DNA of 64,000 nucleotides. Origin: Symbiodinium natans (lineage: Eukaryota > Sar > Dinophyceae > Suessiales > Symbiodiniaceae). A model generated the notes under the pieces. The model worked only from the letters and a program-made list of their open reading frames with translations. It was not told the DNA's origin and ran no database searches. The stretch lies in assembly GCA_905221605.1 (NCBI GenBank), contig CAJNDS010002398.1, forward strand, positions 334,501 to 398,500, read 5' to 3'. Within the stretch, counting starts at the first letter, position 1; each line of letters starts with the position of its first letter. A program made the translations under genes and the position numbers. Below, in pieces: positions 30,760 to 43,206 of the stretch.

Positions 30760-31119
30760 GTGGAGGTCTTACAGGCAGTCTACAGGCCATGGTCCATGAA
30801 TTCGACACCCGTGTGGCTATATGCTGGACCACAAGCCGATAGGGAACCTCTTCTTCAGCTTCGCATGAGGTTTCTAAGAGATGTGCTCACTAGAATTGCG
30901 TTTGCGGACCTCTGCCACTTTTCATCTGCTGTAGCTACAGTGATAGCGCTGGATAAGAAAGCGCAGTTGCCGTGTCAAGGTACCCTAGATTTCTGTGCAG
31001 CCCAAGCCCAAACTCCAAGCTGCCTGCGGGCCTTCAAGAGCCTAATTCAGAGGCCCGACGTGTTCCAGCTGGCCGTGCAGACGTGTCGAGAGGCATGTCA
31101 GTTCGAGGGCGCTACATGA
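30760..31119 (+). CDS. ORF of unknown function
   Basis: 119-codon open frame with mixed, protein-like composition (RFLRDVLTRIAFADLCHF, PDVFQLAVQTCREACQF), 320 bases downstream of the membrane-protein stop and in the same direction. No domain recognised and no ATG at its beginning, so an exon rather than a whole gene, if real. Confidence 0.28.
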   Translation: MEVLQAVYRPWSMNSTPVWLYAGPQADREPLLQLRMRFLRDVLTRIAFADLCHFSSAVATVIALDKKAQLPCQGTLDFCAAQAQTPSCLRAFKSLIQRPDVFQLAVQTCREACQFEGAT

Positions 31120-32100
31120 TTTTCCTCATCGTGTGTGGCCCAACAACCTGCAAACATCACCAGCTTTTAGTATCATCACCGCATGCGACACCTCAAATCA
31201 GACTAATACAGGCTCCACTGGTCGAGCCCCCAACCTGGGTCAGTGACTAGGGTAACAAAACGGGACAAGGAGGGCTGGATTGGGGTATCAGGCTTAGGAA
31301 AGACCCACAGACCTCACCCTAAAAATAGCGCCCAACCCTCTCAAAGACACTTCTCGGTTTGTACTACGTCATGCTTGAGCCAGGAAGGCCGTGTCATCCT
31401 TGCGCAGGGGCCATGTAGGTGAGCAGTCACAGCTAGGACTTGTCAGGACGCTTGCAATTGTGTTCGGAGCTTCCAGACATGTTCAAGCTAACGGGGCTAG
31501 CCAGGAGTTGAGTGTGGTGTTCGGGGTGGTCCAAGGGCCCAAGACTGGGTTTGGGGGTTTCCTGCTGGTTTTTGAAGCCTCGCACCAACAGGCAGGAATT
31601 CATGTGGTCGAGCACTATGAGATGCCAGTCCAGATCTTGGCCGCAAGAGTCGGAGTGGGATAGGAGATGATGGGGAGTTCAGATGAGAGGTCCGGTGCTT
31701 TTTGAAGGGCCGCCGCAATTTTGCGATTGCTGTCTTTTATGTTTGGCCATCAGGAGATCCGATGCCCAGCAGAGGTGAAGCTTTGAGCCCAACCCAGCAG
31801 GTGGTGAGTCTTAACCCTATAGCCTTGAATTCCCCACAAATCTGGAAGGCATCGGGTTCTCTCGGGACCCCAGGCCTTCAGCACTTGCGCGATCTGGGGT
31901 TTAGGGCTTGTAGGGCCCGAAAGCTCTAAACCTCGGCCCTAAGCTTCCCAGACCCCTCCCAAAACCTCCCCAAAATGAGCTCCAAGAATCGCCAATTTTG
32001 GTAGAGCCTTCAGTGCCTTCAGGCCGGCCCTCTGCAACTTCGTGACAAACCCGGCCTCCAGGCCGGGACATGGTTGGTCTCAAGCCTTCTTGGCAAGTTA

Positions 32101-32172
32101 GCGTTTAGGGTTTAGGGTGTAGGGTGTAGGGTTGTGGGTTTAGGGTATAGGGTTTAGGGTTTAGGGCTTATA
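32101..32172 (+). repeat. Short degenerate TTTAGGG array
   Basis: About nine TTTAGGG/TGTAGGG/TATAGGG units in 70 bases. Confidence 0.88.
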
Positions 32173-34342
32173 AGTCTATGTGGGGACGGGCACCTTGATC
32201 ATTTGCCACAGTGTTAAGGAGATCGGTTTACGTTTTTGAGGTTTGTTCAGAGGGTTTCTAGGGTGTTGGAGGTTTGGGGTTTGAGGTTTCGTGTTTAAGT
32301 TTCGGGATGTAAGGGCTTCGATGCACTGTAGCGATGTACAGGGCTTAGGTCCCCGGATTTTGACGACCAATATGTTTTTAACGGACGTTTTGGCCGACAT
32401 ATTAGGTGCTTGGACTTGACTGGCACTGGCACTCCGCTTTGTTCCCGAGGCCCCTTTTTTTCTCCGAGGCTCACAAGGGCCCTGCTTTCTCGAAAGCCTC
32501 TTTGCAAACCCCACGGAATGCATTTTTGGGTGGGGCTGCAGCTGCGGGACTTACGGCGTTGAAGGGGCGCAACAGCGAAAGTGGGTATGGGCGTTAAGTT
32601 AGCTTGACCATACAAAGTTCAAGGATTTTGGGGGTCCATGGTTTTCGGAGTTGTTGGCGGTGGACGCAGCAGCATTCGTACAACGCAGGAACTCAGCCCC
32701 TCCCTGCAGGTGCACGCCTTTCAGATGGCCCTGTCAGACATGCCAGGTACGTTGGGCCAGGCACTAAGGAGACAGCGCTTGAAAAAAATTCCCGCATCCG
32801 CAGACCTGCGTGTCCATCATCATTCTTCTGACGTGTGGGACAAAAGGGAAGAAAAATGAGCAGCTGTTTTCCTCAAAGGGGGCTTAAGGGGGTTTTGTCT
32901 TTCAGGGGCCCCCGAGCAAGGCTTCACGCACTTTCCGGACAGCCCAGCCAACTCTGCCCTGAACAGGCCGGGCCCGCCAGGGAGTCATGATTGTGTCATT
33001 GTTGTTCTTGTTTCTCGCTTTATATTGTTCTCATATGATGATTATCATCACTCTTGTTCTTCTTCTATTCTGTTCTGTTCTATTCCATTCCATTCGGCTG
33101 TAAACTATTCGGCTTCATGAATTCCATATTCATGTTGACATCATGTTAGTACATGAGTATACGAGTGTACTATGATATCCTTAGTTTCAACACTACGAGA
33201 CCCGCCTCGGCCAGGGCCTGCTGCAACCCAGCCTAATGTCGGAGTGGCACAGGTGCCGTGGGGGGCACGGGCGCAGTGGGTGGGGGGGGGGGTAGAGAGG
33301 GGCGGGGGTGGGGTGGGGTGCGGAGCAGGGTATGGCTTCCACCAGGCCGACTTCCACAGGCTGCGGATGTGCCAGAGGGCTGAGAGTTTGAGGATGTAAC
33401 CGTGTAGAGGAAGAGGGTCTTGGCGGCCTCGGCTCTCGCGGGGCTGCATAGGCTGCATAGGTTAGAAATGCTTGGCTGTTTGGCCTCGTCGCTCTCTTAG
33501 CCCTCTTAACACCCCAATTCAAAGCCCCCAGTTTTTTACCCCTTGCGTCTTCAGCACCGCTACTCGAGCTAAGAGGCACGCGCCCAGAGATCGATGGCGA
33601 GAAGGCCTGGAAGGGGGGGCCCCAAGATCGGGAAAAGGCCCCAAGAGCGTTCTTCTTTCAGAGGGGTCTTTTTTTCGAATTCAATCGGAGTCAGAAATTG
33701 TGGGGCATGCCCGGCAAGACTGTGCCTGTGAAGTGCCGCCAGCGTCGATGTTTTCATTCCTGATCGGTCCGCGAGATGCAGAGCAGCTTATCTGCATGCG
33801 AGAAGTTTCCGGCCAGGATGTGTCCCTGATTCCGTGGAGTTCCAGGCACCTGGGCATATATAGCAGCGAGTCTGTATTGTGGAAAGAAAGCTATGGCCCC
33901 TTGAGTTGGCCCGCATCATCGAATCATGCACACCATAAATCTCGGCAGAGCTCAACAAGGCGAGTCTGTCGTACTCATGGCTGCCATTGAACCCATAGGG
34001 GATGATGGTGTCGTGGCATTGGCTTCAACAGGGTGGAAGTTCGAAGGCAACCGTTGACGGCAGACAAGGGTTTCAAATGCGGATTGAGGCTTTCGCATAA
34101 GCTCGGACGGTCTAGGGGGTGCTCGTACGATATCCCCAGGCCAGCAACTAGCCGGAATCCAAAGTGCACTTTGCTCTTAACCGCAAACCCCGACACAACA
34201 GGTCCCATGCTGCCGGCTGTCCCAGGCGCTGTTAGCGCTAGATGCGCCCACAGGCTGGCCACAGCAAGATGAAGGTGTCACATGTCACCACGGTGGGTGA
34301 CAGCCTTTCACGCGAAGTTCTTGAGCCAGAATCCCGTAAGAA

Positions 34343-34546
34343 ATGTACGTTCCGAAGCCCGGCCCCACCTCAGACTTAATCAAGCAACCCTTCCAGCTGC
34401 CCGTAGGCGCTGCCGTCTTTCTGAAGGGCGACGTCGAAGGGGCCGAGGCGCACAGTCAATCAAAACGTTTCGGTTTAGATATTATTTGGAGTTATGATTT
34501 TGTGCATGGAGCCCAGGGAAGGCTTCCAAGCGCCAGAACAACCTAA
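34343..34546 (+). CDS. ORF of unknown function
   Basis: Open frame with protein-like wording (SDLIKQPFQLPVGAAVFLKG, RFGLDIIWSYDFVHG) ending at TAA 34544-34546. ATG at 34343 is present. No family recognised. Confidence 0.28.
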   Translation: MYVPKPGPTSDLIKQPFQLPVGAAVFLKGDVEGAEAHSQSKRFGLDIIWSYDFVHGAQGRLPSARTT

Positions 34547-37500
34547 GCCGGCAATCAACACCAAGAAGAAACATCTCAAGAATATGTCCTTGCTGTCGAC
34601 CGCAGATATCTGCCTTGTTTCTGCTTCCAGGACCCGTGCAGTTAGTTAGTCTTGGCTTGGTGTGGCCTTCAGCAATGCTGCACGCGGTGTTTTGGAACCC
34701 GATACTGTACCAGTTGACAAGGAACTATCGAAGTGCCCGAAGTGTGATCAAAATCTCTTCACTTGCTTCCACATCTTCAATGCAGAATGTGCAAGAGGTT
34801 AGCATCACGATACATGTGTAATTCCCGAAATCGGGATCCTGTCTTGTTGAGCAGAGAACGGAAAGTTTGCCAGCAGTTGCCAGTTTGAGGCCCGATACCC
34901 TGGCCGGGAAATTTGGAGGGCAAAAACCCAGTCCTCTCTCGTGCACCTCGCCGTGCAGAGTCGGCCGGTCTCGCTTAAGCGTCGCAGGCCTTGTTTTAGC
35001 CACAACGATGACCCTGACGTTCTCTAGACCCAAGAGGCGTCCCAAACAGTGCACAGAGCATGCTTTTGGCATTGCGGCGGATGCCAGATCGCCCCCTCGC
35101 CTGACTGACACTCTGCACTTGGCATGTTCTCCTGCCCATGTCCCGCGCGCTTCACGATGCAGCAATCGCGCTTCGCCGCGTTCCGTGAGTACTGTCTCGG
35201 TTTTTGGCGTTTCAGAGTGGGCATGCTCTTGGAGTGTTCTCGGGGTGTTTGGAATCAGGAATCCCGGTAGAAGGGGTCGTAACCACTGTTTTAACAGTGA
35301 CGACCAGGTGACGACAGTGACGACCAGGTCATTTCATCCGAGAGGTTCCGTTTCTGACGATCACGTTTGCACTTGCTCCGTTTCGCCTTCTGGCTTTTTC
35401 GCCCCGGCGGAGGTGGTAAGCTCCCTCCCAGCCCGGAGACCACAGAAGCTCACAGATGAAGTCGTTCTTGAAGTTGTTTACCGAGCTCGGAATGGACAAG
35501 CTGCAGTCGACATCAGGGAGCCCAATGGGATACGTCAGAATGCTTTCAAGCCTCCAGAATCTTGGAAGGATGCCACGACACCCAATCATCAAGTACAGCT
35601 CGCCTCTTCAGCTTCGAACTTCGCGCGAGCTGGCTGTGTTCGAGTCGGTGTATGCTATACTGTAGTCATACTATGCGCAAAATGCCGAATATTGAAAAAC
35701 ACAATATCACCTCTCGGCAGCTGGGACGGTTCGTGCTGTCTTCGTGATGGCTTACTTGGGCTCCGGCCGTTCCGCCAGGTGGCCTGTATAATGGTTTCAG
35801 ACGTTGTCGCACAGGCTTAGGGTTTCGTGTATACCGTATACCACTCTCGACATGGTCATCACATCTAGTATCTCTCGTAGCTGTGTACAAGCAGCCTGCA
35901 AAGCCTGCGAGTTGCTGGCAGGTGGACCTTCTCAAAGGGCTGGATGATGAGCACTGGGCGAGCCACTTAGGATTTCAACAAAGGAAAGGTTGGTCTCCCT
36001 CAGAGAGTGGCCTTGGTCGCTTTGCATCCCAGGCATGGATCTGTGGCTTAGCGGTGGAAGCGGCAGAGAGCCGCCACGAGCTGATGGAGCGGCGCGGCAG
36101 CAAGAGGGAAAGAGGGCTCTTGGGGCCTTTGGAAGTTGATAGACTGGCTGCCCTCCCGACCAGGCACCCTTTAAATGGGCCTTCTCCTTGAAGCCGCTGT
36201 GTAGCGCCAAAACTCCCCATCAGACGTCTGATGAACCTGGTGCTTTCACGGCAGTCTACGCATGTTTGTAGCATGTTGGTAGCGAGAGCCTTTCATCAAT
36301 GCCGTTTTCCCCCCTTTTCCGTCTGAGGCAAAGGACAGACTCACGCAATCATCCCTGGGATACTTGCCCAAGCTGCCCAAGCCCCGAGACCGAAGAAAAC
36401 CTTCAGGCCCAAGCCCTGAACCCTTAAGTGTGCCACTGAGGTTGTGCAGAAAGCATGGGTTTGGCGAGAAGCTTCTCGAGCAGAAGCAGCCTAGATCTTC
36501 GGCTCATTCAGCGGGTCCACTCAACCCCGGCTGCCTCAACCCGAAACCCGCGAGTCCCTCAATGAAGCTCTCTGAACCCCCCTAGGCCTAGCAGCCGGGC
36601 CCTGCCTCCTTTAACACCTAAGCCCTAAACGCCCCTAAGCCCTCACTGCGAAATGCCCCTGGTGTGAGGCCCGGATGGGGACACCTCTCGGACAGACACT
36701 GAGGACGATACCCCGAACTTGAACAGTTCGGAAGGAGGCTTCAGGACTACAGCGGCTGCAGGGCTTTTGGGTTTCTGAGGGCTTAGTTTAAGCATTCAGG
36801 GGCTGTAGGTTTTGGAGGATAGGTGCTTGGGCTCTTCAGGGTTAAAAGAGGTTGGGATTGTGGAGTTTGGGATTGTTATTTCCATGAAAGCGTCCACCAG
36901 CTCTCTCCAAAGACCCAACCGCCAGCGGCGGTTTCCTTAAAGGTTCTAACGATTATGACTCTGTCTGAATGCCGTTGTGGCTGTTCTGAAGCAGGCGCTG
37001 CACATGATCTTCGCTGCGCGCGACTGAGATGCGGATGGCTCGGCCCTTTCTTGGCCAAAGGGCTGAGAGGATCAGAGAGGAGATCGCATGGCGACCCATG
37101 ACCAGAGCGGAGAAAAGTGATCCTAAAGCAAGGCACCCCCTGCCGCTGGAAGGGCTTCTTGCCAGCACTCTGCAGGACCACTTGCTGCTTCCGTCGCCTT
37201 ACCATCCCACAGAGAGGGTGAGGCCGGGGTTTGGCGTTGTCTGCTCTCGATCTCCAGAGGCACATGGTGACTGGACCCATGTTTCATTGAATATTGACAA
37301 GGTTCACAACGTTTCTAATGTTGACAATATTCATGATATGCATACTGTTCCTAATGTTGACAATATTCTTGATATACAATGGCTGCCACGGCACCTGCTG
37401 TTCTGGAGCAGTTGCCGCAACCTCCCCAAAAACGTTTGGCAAGTGTCTGCAGTCCTGGCAACTTCAAGAGCAATTGCGCTCAACGTCGCTGCAAAATCCA

Positions 37501-40069
37501 AAAGGGGCAGGCTCCGAAGCGTCGCAGGTCACTGCCAACGGGCCTGGCCGTTGTCATCGGCTTTGGCTTTCGCCTCAGTCACGTTTGCACGGGGAATTGT
37601 TGTGGGTCTTGCCACTTACATCTTTGGAAGTGCGATGGAGACTGTCACGTCTTAGCTGTCATCATCTTCGCTCTGCAAAGTGTTTGGTGAGAAGGGAGCA
37701 GAAAACAGACACCAGAGCATCGCTGGCTTCGGAACCCCTGGACTCTGCTTGAACTGCCTGGCTCGAGGTCTGAGTGCGCTGAAGTGCTGCGGCGAGGATG
37801 CCTACAAAGACACGGAGGAGGGGTTCAGGGATGTCTGGGACCTACCAAGGCAAGGTTTGGAGTTCAGGGTTGATGAGGGCTCATGCCTTTTGGATGTAGA
37901 GATGAGGTTGGGTTTGTGAAAGCACAAACGCCAGGGTTAGACTTTGCTACACCCTAATTTAGGATGTCGTCGATCATGAGGCCCAGCTACCCCCATACAA
38001 TGCTCGCAGCTTCCACCCGCACCACCGGCCGAGGCCCAAAACAAGGATTGTTGTATTTGGGGCTCCCTGGGTGCTAGCGATCACCGGTAGCATCAGCTCT
38101 GCCAGATGGTGAAGCGGCTGGCCATGCTTCACAGCAAGCATGTGGCCCCAGAGGAGCTGGCACTCGAAGCTTCTTGGCCAAATGCCCTGAGCCTTATACC
38201 CCTAAGTCCACAAACTTACCAACAATCCGCGGCTCCAAGATCCTCCCCCTAGGCCCAATTCTGAGCTGACAACACAGGATGTCGGTGGATATGCGGGTTT
38301 CAGGGCTCAGGGCCCAACAAGCCCATCAAGCCCTTCTGCCCCTTTGGGCGCTCTGGGTGCCATGATCACCACTGCAAAGGGTACCTATAGGTGTACGGTG
38401 CTCAGACGGGTTACTTCACCTGTGCGGATATCATTGAACTCAGGCTTGTGAGCTCGTCGCCTCCATGAGGAAGAAGTTGATGGATTGGCCGGAGTCGCAG
38501 GAGCCGGCACTGTTGGGCACGACATTCAGTACATTTCCCAGGAGAAGGCAGCCGTTATAAGCATTGCAACCAGGTCGCTGGCGTAGAGTACGAAGGCTTG
38601 GGTTGATGCAAGAGGCCTGATTCCAGTACGCATAGGCGTTGCAGGGCATGTGGGCAACTGTGGCGGGTTTCTTGTAGGCATATGCATGGTCAAAGCTTTG
38701 TATGAGAGCAGCGCTACGATGAGGACGATGTCTTCCTGTGCAACTTCACACGGATTCTGGTCGAACTGGTCTGGCTCCTACAGAACTTCCTGCGAGAGCT
38801 GATAGTGTCGAGCTGTGTGCCAAAGGTGTGTCTCAGAAACTCGCTTTTCTGGTTTCAGGGGGTGAACATCCAGCAGTGCGCCGCTCGACCGTAGGCATGC
38901 CCTCAACATCCCCCAACCCAAACCATAGCTGCCAAACCCAATCCACCGTACTACCGTATTTCCATCGTGCTGGGCCTGGCTAGGCTTTCCGGGTCTAGTA
39001 TTTCATTAGCCCGTGTCTACTGATTGTATGGTGACATGTCTTTACCAGCATGGACGGCTTGGCCTTTGCCACCATGTCTCTCGCCCAGGCGGAGAACACG
39101 GACCAGTTTGCAGGCAAGAATGCTTGTGGTCATGTGTTTTGGTAGGAGCCTGGCTGCTTGACATGCACAGGCAGTTGCCATATTAGGTGTCTGCGGACTG
39201 CAGTGAGCAGATTGCGAGTGAATTCGGCATGGAAGAGCAGAAAAGCACTGCACCTTAGTCTGCTGCTGCTACGGAGTGCAGCGAGTGGTCTAGCGTAGGG
39301 TGCTGCAGTGCGCGAAGCAGTGGACTGAAGCGATGCAGGACTTCATGTCCCTCCGTGCGTTGGTGCCTATGCAGACTGTAGATATTTGCCCACGTAACTT
39401 GATGCTTTGCAAAGCTGAAAGGCCTGTGGGAGGATGTGCGGTGCCGAAAGCAGGCGATCGCCGATTGTGCTGGAAACTGTCAAGGCCTCGGAACCTGTGT
39501 CCCATTGCGCGCGCGTCCAGCAGCTCAAACCTCTCAATATCTCCGAATCCTAAGCCCGACACTTGCATCCAAAGCCAAGAGTCCGGCGATGTTAGGGCGA
39601 AACCGGAAACTGAAAGTGGGATGATGAAGAGTTTAGATTTCGGGTTTAGAGTCGACCCCTCCGATCGCATATGCAGGATTTAATATCTGTATGCACATAT
39701 TGTATATATATATATGTATACATCAGAAGTTTCCGATACACAAAGAATACACAGACCGGAAAGTCCTTAGGGCAGACGGGGGGCCCTGAATGCTAAGCTT
39801 CAGCGCCCGTGTGTTGGTGTCAGGCGCTTGTAGTTTCGGGATCAGGGGGTTGGGAACATGATGTGATGGATGATTCCCTGAGCAGGGAGCTTTTCCTGAA
39901 AGCTGAACACGGTACTTACAGAGTACTTGGCTCCGTTGTAATCACATTCGAAGACTATCACCTTACAGGCCTTTAAATTCTAGCACGCTGGAGCTGGGCT
40001 CCTCATGCTCAGGGCAGCACTTGCCCCCTCCCTCTATCAAGGCAAGGGGGCCGCACAGCCAATGCCGAG

Positions 40070-40131
40070 GCGATGAGCAGCTCATGACCTTGGCCCAGCA
40101 GACCCACTTCAGTGTGGAGGACCTGTACTAT
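40070..40131 (+). CDS. EF-hand gene exon 1 found
   Basis: AG-G acceptor. Reads DEQLMTLAQQTHFSVEDLYY, the helix that opens CBL/NCS-type proteins. A GC donor in phase 0 joins it to the exon at 40209. Confidence 0.55.
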
Positions 40132-41876
40132 GCACGTTGTCGAAGTACCTTGAATCTAGCAGAAGGCTCAGGCTCAGGCTTCTTCATGTGGCCTGATGCC
40201 TATACCAGGAGATTGAGCGATTGCGGCAGCAGTTCCGCAAAATGCGGAAAAGCAAGCAAGAAACGGCGACTCGTCAGCAGGAGTATGTTGCCATGCCGCG
40301 TCAACCCAATAGTAAGTTTTTCTTCTACAAACCTCCTGGACAGAATCCTGGGCAAGATGACAAGCGTCTGTCGGCAGATTCTCCTTCCAGCTACTTTGAT
40401 CTACTCCAGACAGCTTCACGTGTTTTACAGTAGGGAACCTGGAAGCAGTCCCGAGAACCCCCAAACTTTTCCAGCCCAGACTGTGCTGGACCTCAAGGGT
40501 TTCAAGGACACGGCGAGGGTAATGAGGGCAGAAAGTTGCTTCTCAGCTCCTTACTGCAAGTTCGTACATGTTCTCAATCGTGCGGTATTGCATAGGGTCA
40601 ATCTTTGCTCGAAGCCAACCCCAAGCAGCTGAACCCTTTCAGTTCTTACTCTGCGAGAGGAAGTCGTGAAGGAAGCCGTTCCCGAGTTTCCGCCCGAACT
40701 TTGTGGACGCCTCTTCCAGAAGCTCGGCACAGCCAGGTTATAGCCAAGGGTGGCCTCGGGTGTACGGGCCCTAAGGCTGTCCATGCGAGCAATGAGCGTC
40801 CAGCCTGCGATCCCAGGAAGCTAGATTGCTTCGGCGCCGGAGCCTCGAGAGGGGCAAAGTGAGCCATGAACCGAAACGGCCACTTCGAAGATAGACTCCC
40901 GAAGATAGACTCCCGGAGCTAGACTCCCGAGTCCTCGACACCGAACACCTTGAACTTCAAGCAATGCTTTAAACTGTTTGCTTTACCAGTCGTTGGATCT
41001 GCCGCCCGCGGACTTTCGGGGAGCTGGTTGCTGTTCCAGCCGAGAACACTGGCACCCGCAAATGCTGTTGAGGGAAGCAGCCCTACTCCCCTACTCCCCT
41101 ACTCCCCGTCGAGGTGGGTCGGCTCACCTTCATGGAGCTGGCATGTGGGATGCCCCCCAGATGCAAGATGCAGGGAAGCACCCCGAAGCTCCGTCGTTAC
41201 CCAGATGTGATTAAAGGCCCTATGCGAAAACACCTTGCAGGACATGGGCCTGTTCTGAGTTCGGGCACCTTTTTGCACATGTAGCATGTGGTGGTTGAAG
41301 TCCTCTAGTCAGCTCTATCCCTTCCCTGCCCTCCCACCCATTCTTCGAGGTCGGCCCTGGCCTTGGGAACCATGGACGAGAAGCTGCAGGCCTCGCCGGG
41401 CTTCAAGAAACAGGCTGCAGCCATTAGCATGCGAGAATACTGATGGCTTTGGGGTTATTTAGGGGTTCGGGGCTTTGGGGGTTTAGGGGTGCTGTACCTG
41501 TCAGAGCATATGTGCCGAGCCTCGTGCTCTCAGCGTTTCCGCGCCCGATTGTTGCTGCTGGGCCCTGAATTGATCTCACCGCCGTGGCACAAGGTGTGCT
41601 TTGATCTCTTTGACTCTGAAGGCGCGGTATGGGCAAGGCTGACAAGCAGTGCAACCCCTGCATATCTGGGCATATCTGCGGCTCGAAAATTGCGGGTGTT
41701 TGGTTGTGAGGTTTTGTTTGGCGTTTAGGGCTCAGGGCAAGTTCCAGTCGTTGCGAGGCCGGCGGGCGTTGACTCTCAAGGACCTCAACGACCTTTGCAC
41801 GACCCTCTTCAAAGTAGCCCTGGCCACTGGCTCCGTGAACCGCAAGGCTTCCACGGATGAGGCTGCGCCGAGTTGG
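40070..41876 (+). CDS. EF-hand calcium-sensor protein, calcineurin-B/CBL type, multi-exon
   Basis: Seven short exons in order give a calcineurin-B/CBL-like chain: LAQQTHFSVEDLYY (N-terminal helix, cf. FSVxEIExLY), EIERLRQQFRKM, LTLREEVVKEAVPEFPPEL and CGRLFQKLG, LNFKQCFKLFAL, LALGTMDEKLQ (cf. GxxDEKLxxAF), VCFDLFDSEG, RRALTLKDLNDLCTTLFKVA. Splices use AG-G acceptors and at least three GC donors (40132, 41390, 41622). Such proteins bind Ca2+ and regulate phosphatases or kinases. The loop DSEGRRALTLKD is a poor EF-hand (no Gly at position 6), so calcium binding at that hand is doubtful. The fourth hand and stop codon were not located. The first ATG is not located either. Family assignment moderately sure; exact subfamily open. 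Confidence 0.6.
40209..40310 (+). CDS. EF-hand gene exon 2 found
   Basis: AG-G acceptor in phase 0. Reads EIERLRQQFRKMRKSKQETA, then TRQQEYVAMP; charged helix and linker. The 3' edge is a guess. Confidence 0.5.
40643..40736 (+). CDS. EF-hand gene exon 3 found
   Basis: Good CCTTTCAG acceptor, GT donor. Reads LTLREEVVKEAVPEFPPELC, then GRLFQKLGTA: an exiting F-helix, an FPPxL turn and the next entering helix, as in calcineurin B. Confidence 0.55.
40932..40985 (+). CDS. EF-hand gene exon 4 found
   Basis: Reads TLNFKQCFKLFAL, equivalent to xLxFxEFxxxLA of the second EF-hand F-helix. Edges uncertain; its 5' phase does not match the GT donor chosen for the previous exon. Confidence 0.45.
41350..41389 (+). 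CDS. EF-hand gene exon 5 found
   Basis: AG-G acceptor, GC donor. Reads SALALGTMDEKLQ, the conserved GxxDEKL turn before the third EF-hand. Confidence 0.55.
41594..41621 (+). CDS. EF-hand gene exon 6 found
   Basis: AG-G acceptor, GC donor in phase 1. Reads VCFDLFDSE plus one base; entering helix and loop start of the third EF-hand. Confidence 0.55.
41758..41876 (+). CDS. EF-hand gene exon 7 found
   Basis: AG-G acceptor whose phase matches the previous exon. Reads RRALTLKDLNDLCTTLFKVA then LATGSVNRKASTDEA; loop end and F-helix of EF-hand 3. The 3' edge is not clear. Confidence 0.55.
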
Positions 41877-41989
41877 GTGATGAGTTTCGCGTATCACTCT
41901 TCATACGCTTCTAAGATTCTAGGGGCATGTTGCTAGGGCCTGAAGGGCCTTGGGGACCAAGCTCTGGTGATTCATGATTCAACGCTGTG

Positions 41990-43030
41990 TCAGTTGCAAG
42001 TCTCATTACGCCTTGGAACTTGCAGGTCATGGCATTGGCAACTGCGCACGGTGCGAGCCAAAGGCCCTGCGGATGGTATGCGCTAAGCTCTCATCTCCCA
42101 GCGCACAGCGCTACCAGCGTTTGCCTGACTGTGCGCAGAAGCTCCGAGAACGACCTACCGCTGCCCATGACGCCGCCGCTGGACTCTTCAAGATGCTGTT
42201 CCTTTTTTGCCCGCTTGTTGCCTACCCGCCCTGCAGCACATCAGCCTAAACGGTTCCCAAACAGCTACCCCATACTTGATCTGCAAAACCTGCAAGCCCT
42301 TAACCGCCTTAACAAGCCGAGTCCAAAGCCCTGCTACTTGAGGCCCATGAGGCCGGGGTCTGTAATCATCACTCCGGGCCGCGAGCGGGCAAGCGCCGGG
42401 GCCTCAGAAGGTTTGGGCTGAGGATTGCTGAGGAAGGCCATTGTTTGGGGATATCTGGGGTGGTGGACCAGGAGGTCTGTCGGGTCGAAGGCCGTATGTT
42501 TGGGACCAGGCGATTGCGAACAGCCCCCATAGGCGCCACTCGACGGCGTCAAGGACTCCAAGCTGGAGGACCCCAGTCCGTTAACGCCCTGTCTGCCCTG
42601 CAATCCGGAGCCCTCTGGTAGTTTAGGGCAGGTTACTAGTAGGTTAGTGCTATACAGCCTTGGTTTTTGCACGACTGGATGTGACCAGGAGTCGATGGCG
42701 TTTCCTGTCGACGCCAGTTATTACTCATGCGGCCAGACAGCGCAGGAGCTCCCGTCGCGGTCGATGCTTCTACGGCTGCTCGCTGCAGCAAAGGTGCTTC
42801 CGGGCTAAAGGGCTACGTAAGTGTGATGCTGACTTCGCTTTAATCCCACCCTCCCCCACCCCCGGATTGATTCAACGGGTCTGGGCGAGCGCCCAAAACT
42901 CTAATTCTTGAGGGGTTGGTTCTAAAGGGACTCCAGTTTTGACCGGGGAAGGGGGGCTTGTGTTTAAAGTCAAAAGGGCTACCCACTTGAATGGGGAAGG
43001 CGTGGAGCAGCCTTGACCCTGGCCCGGAGA
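41990..43030. other. No confident gene
   Basis: The remaining EF-hand exon(s) should lie in the left part, but I could not place a fourth EF-hand loop. Otherwise only short frames. Confidence 0.45.
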
Positions 43031-43039
43031 TAGAGAGAG

Positions 43040-43206
43040 TGAGGGAGGGACAGAGACAGAGACAGAGACAGAGACAGAGACAGAGACAGAGACAGAGACA
43101 GAGACAGAGACAGAGACAGAGACAGAGACAGAGACAGAGACAGAGACAGAGACAGAGACAGAGAGAGAGAGAGAGAGAGAGAGTGCGGAGAGAGAGAGAG
43201 AGAGAG
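43040..43206. repeat. (GAGACA)n followed by (GA)n
   Basis: About 19 perfect GAGACA units (43049-43163) then GA dinucleotides; QRQRQR and SLSLSL ORFs are artefacts. A second GA-rich tract lies at 43443-43532. Confidence 0.93.

Larger units (their letters stand above)
31250..40060. other. No confident gene; isolated exon-like frames
   Basis: Moderately long frames at 33472-33990 and 34867-35820 on the + strand and several small ones. At 32710-32748 a short AG-G to GTACGT segment (VHAFQMALSDMP) looks like a tiny exon. Nothing can be assembled into a known protein. G-rich stretches occur at about 33275-33330. Confidence 0.45.
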
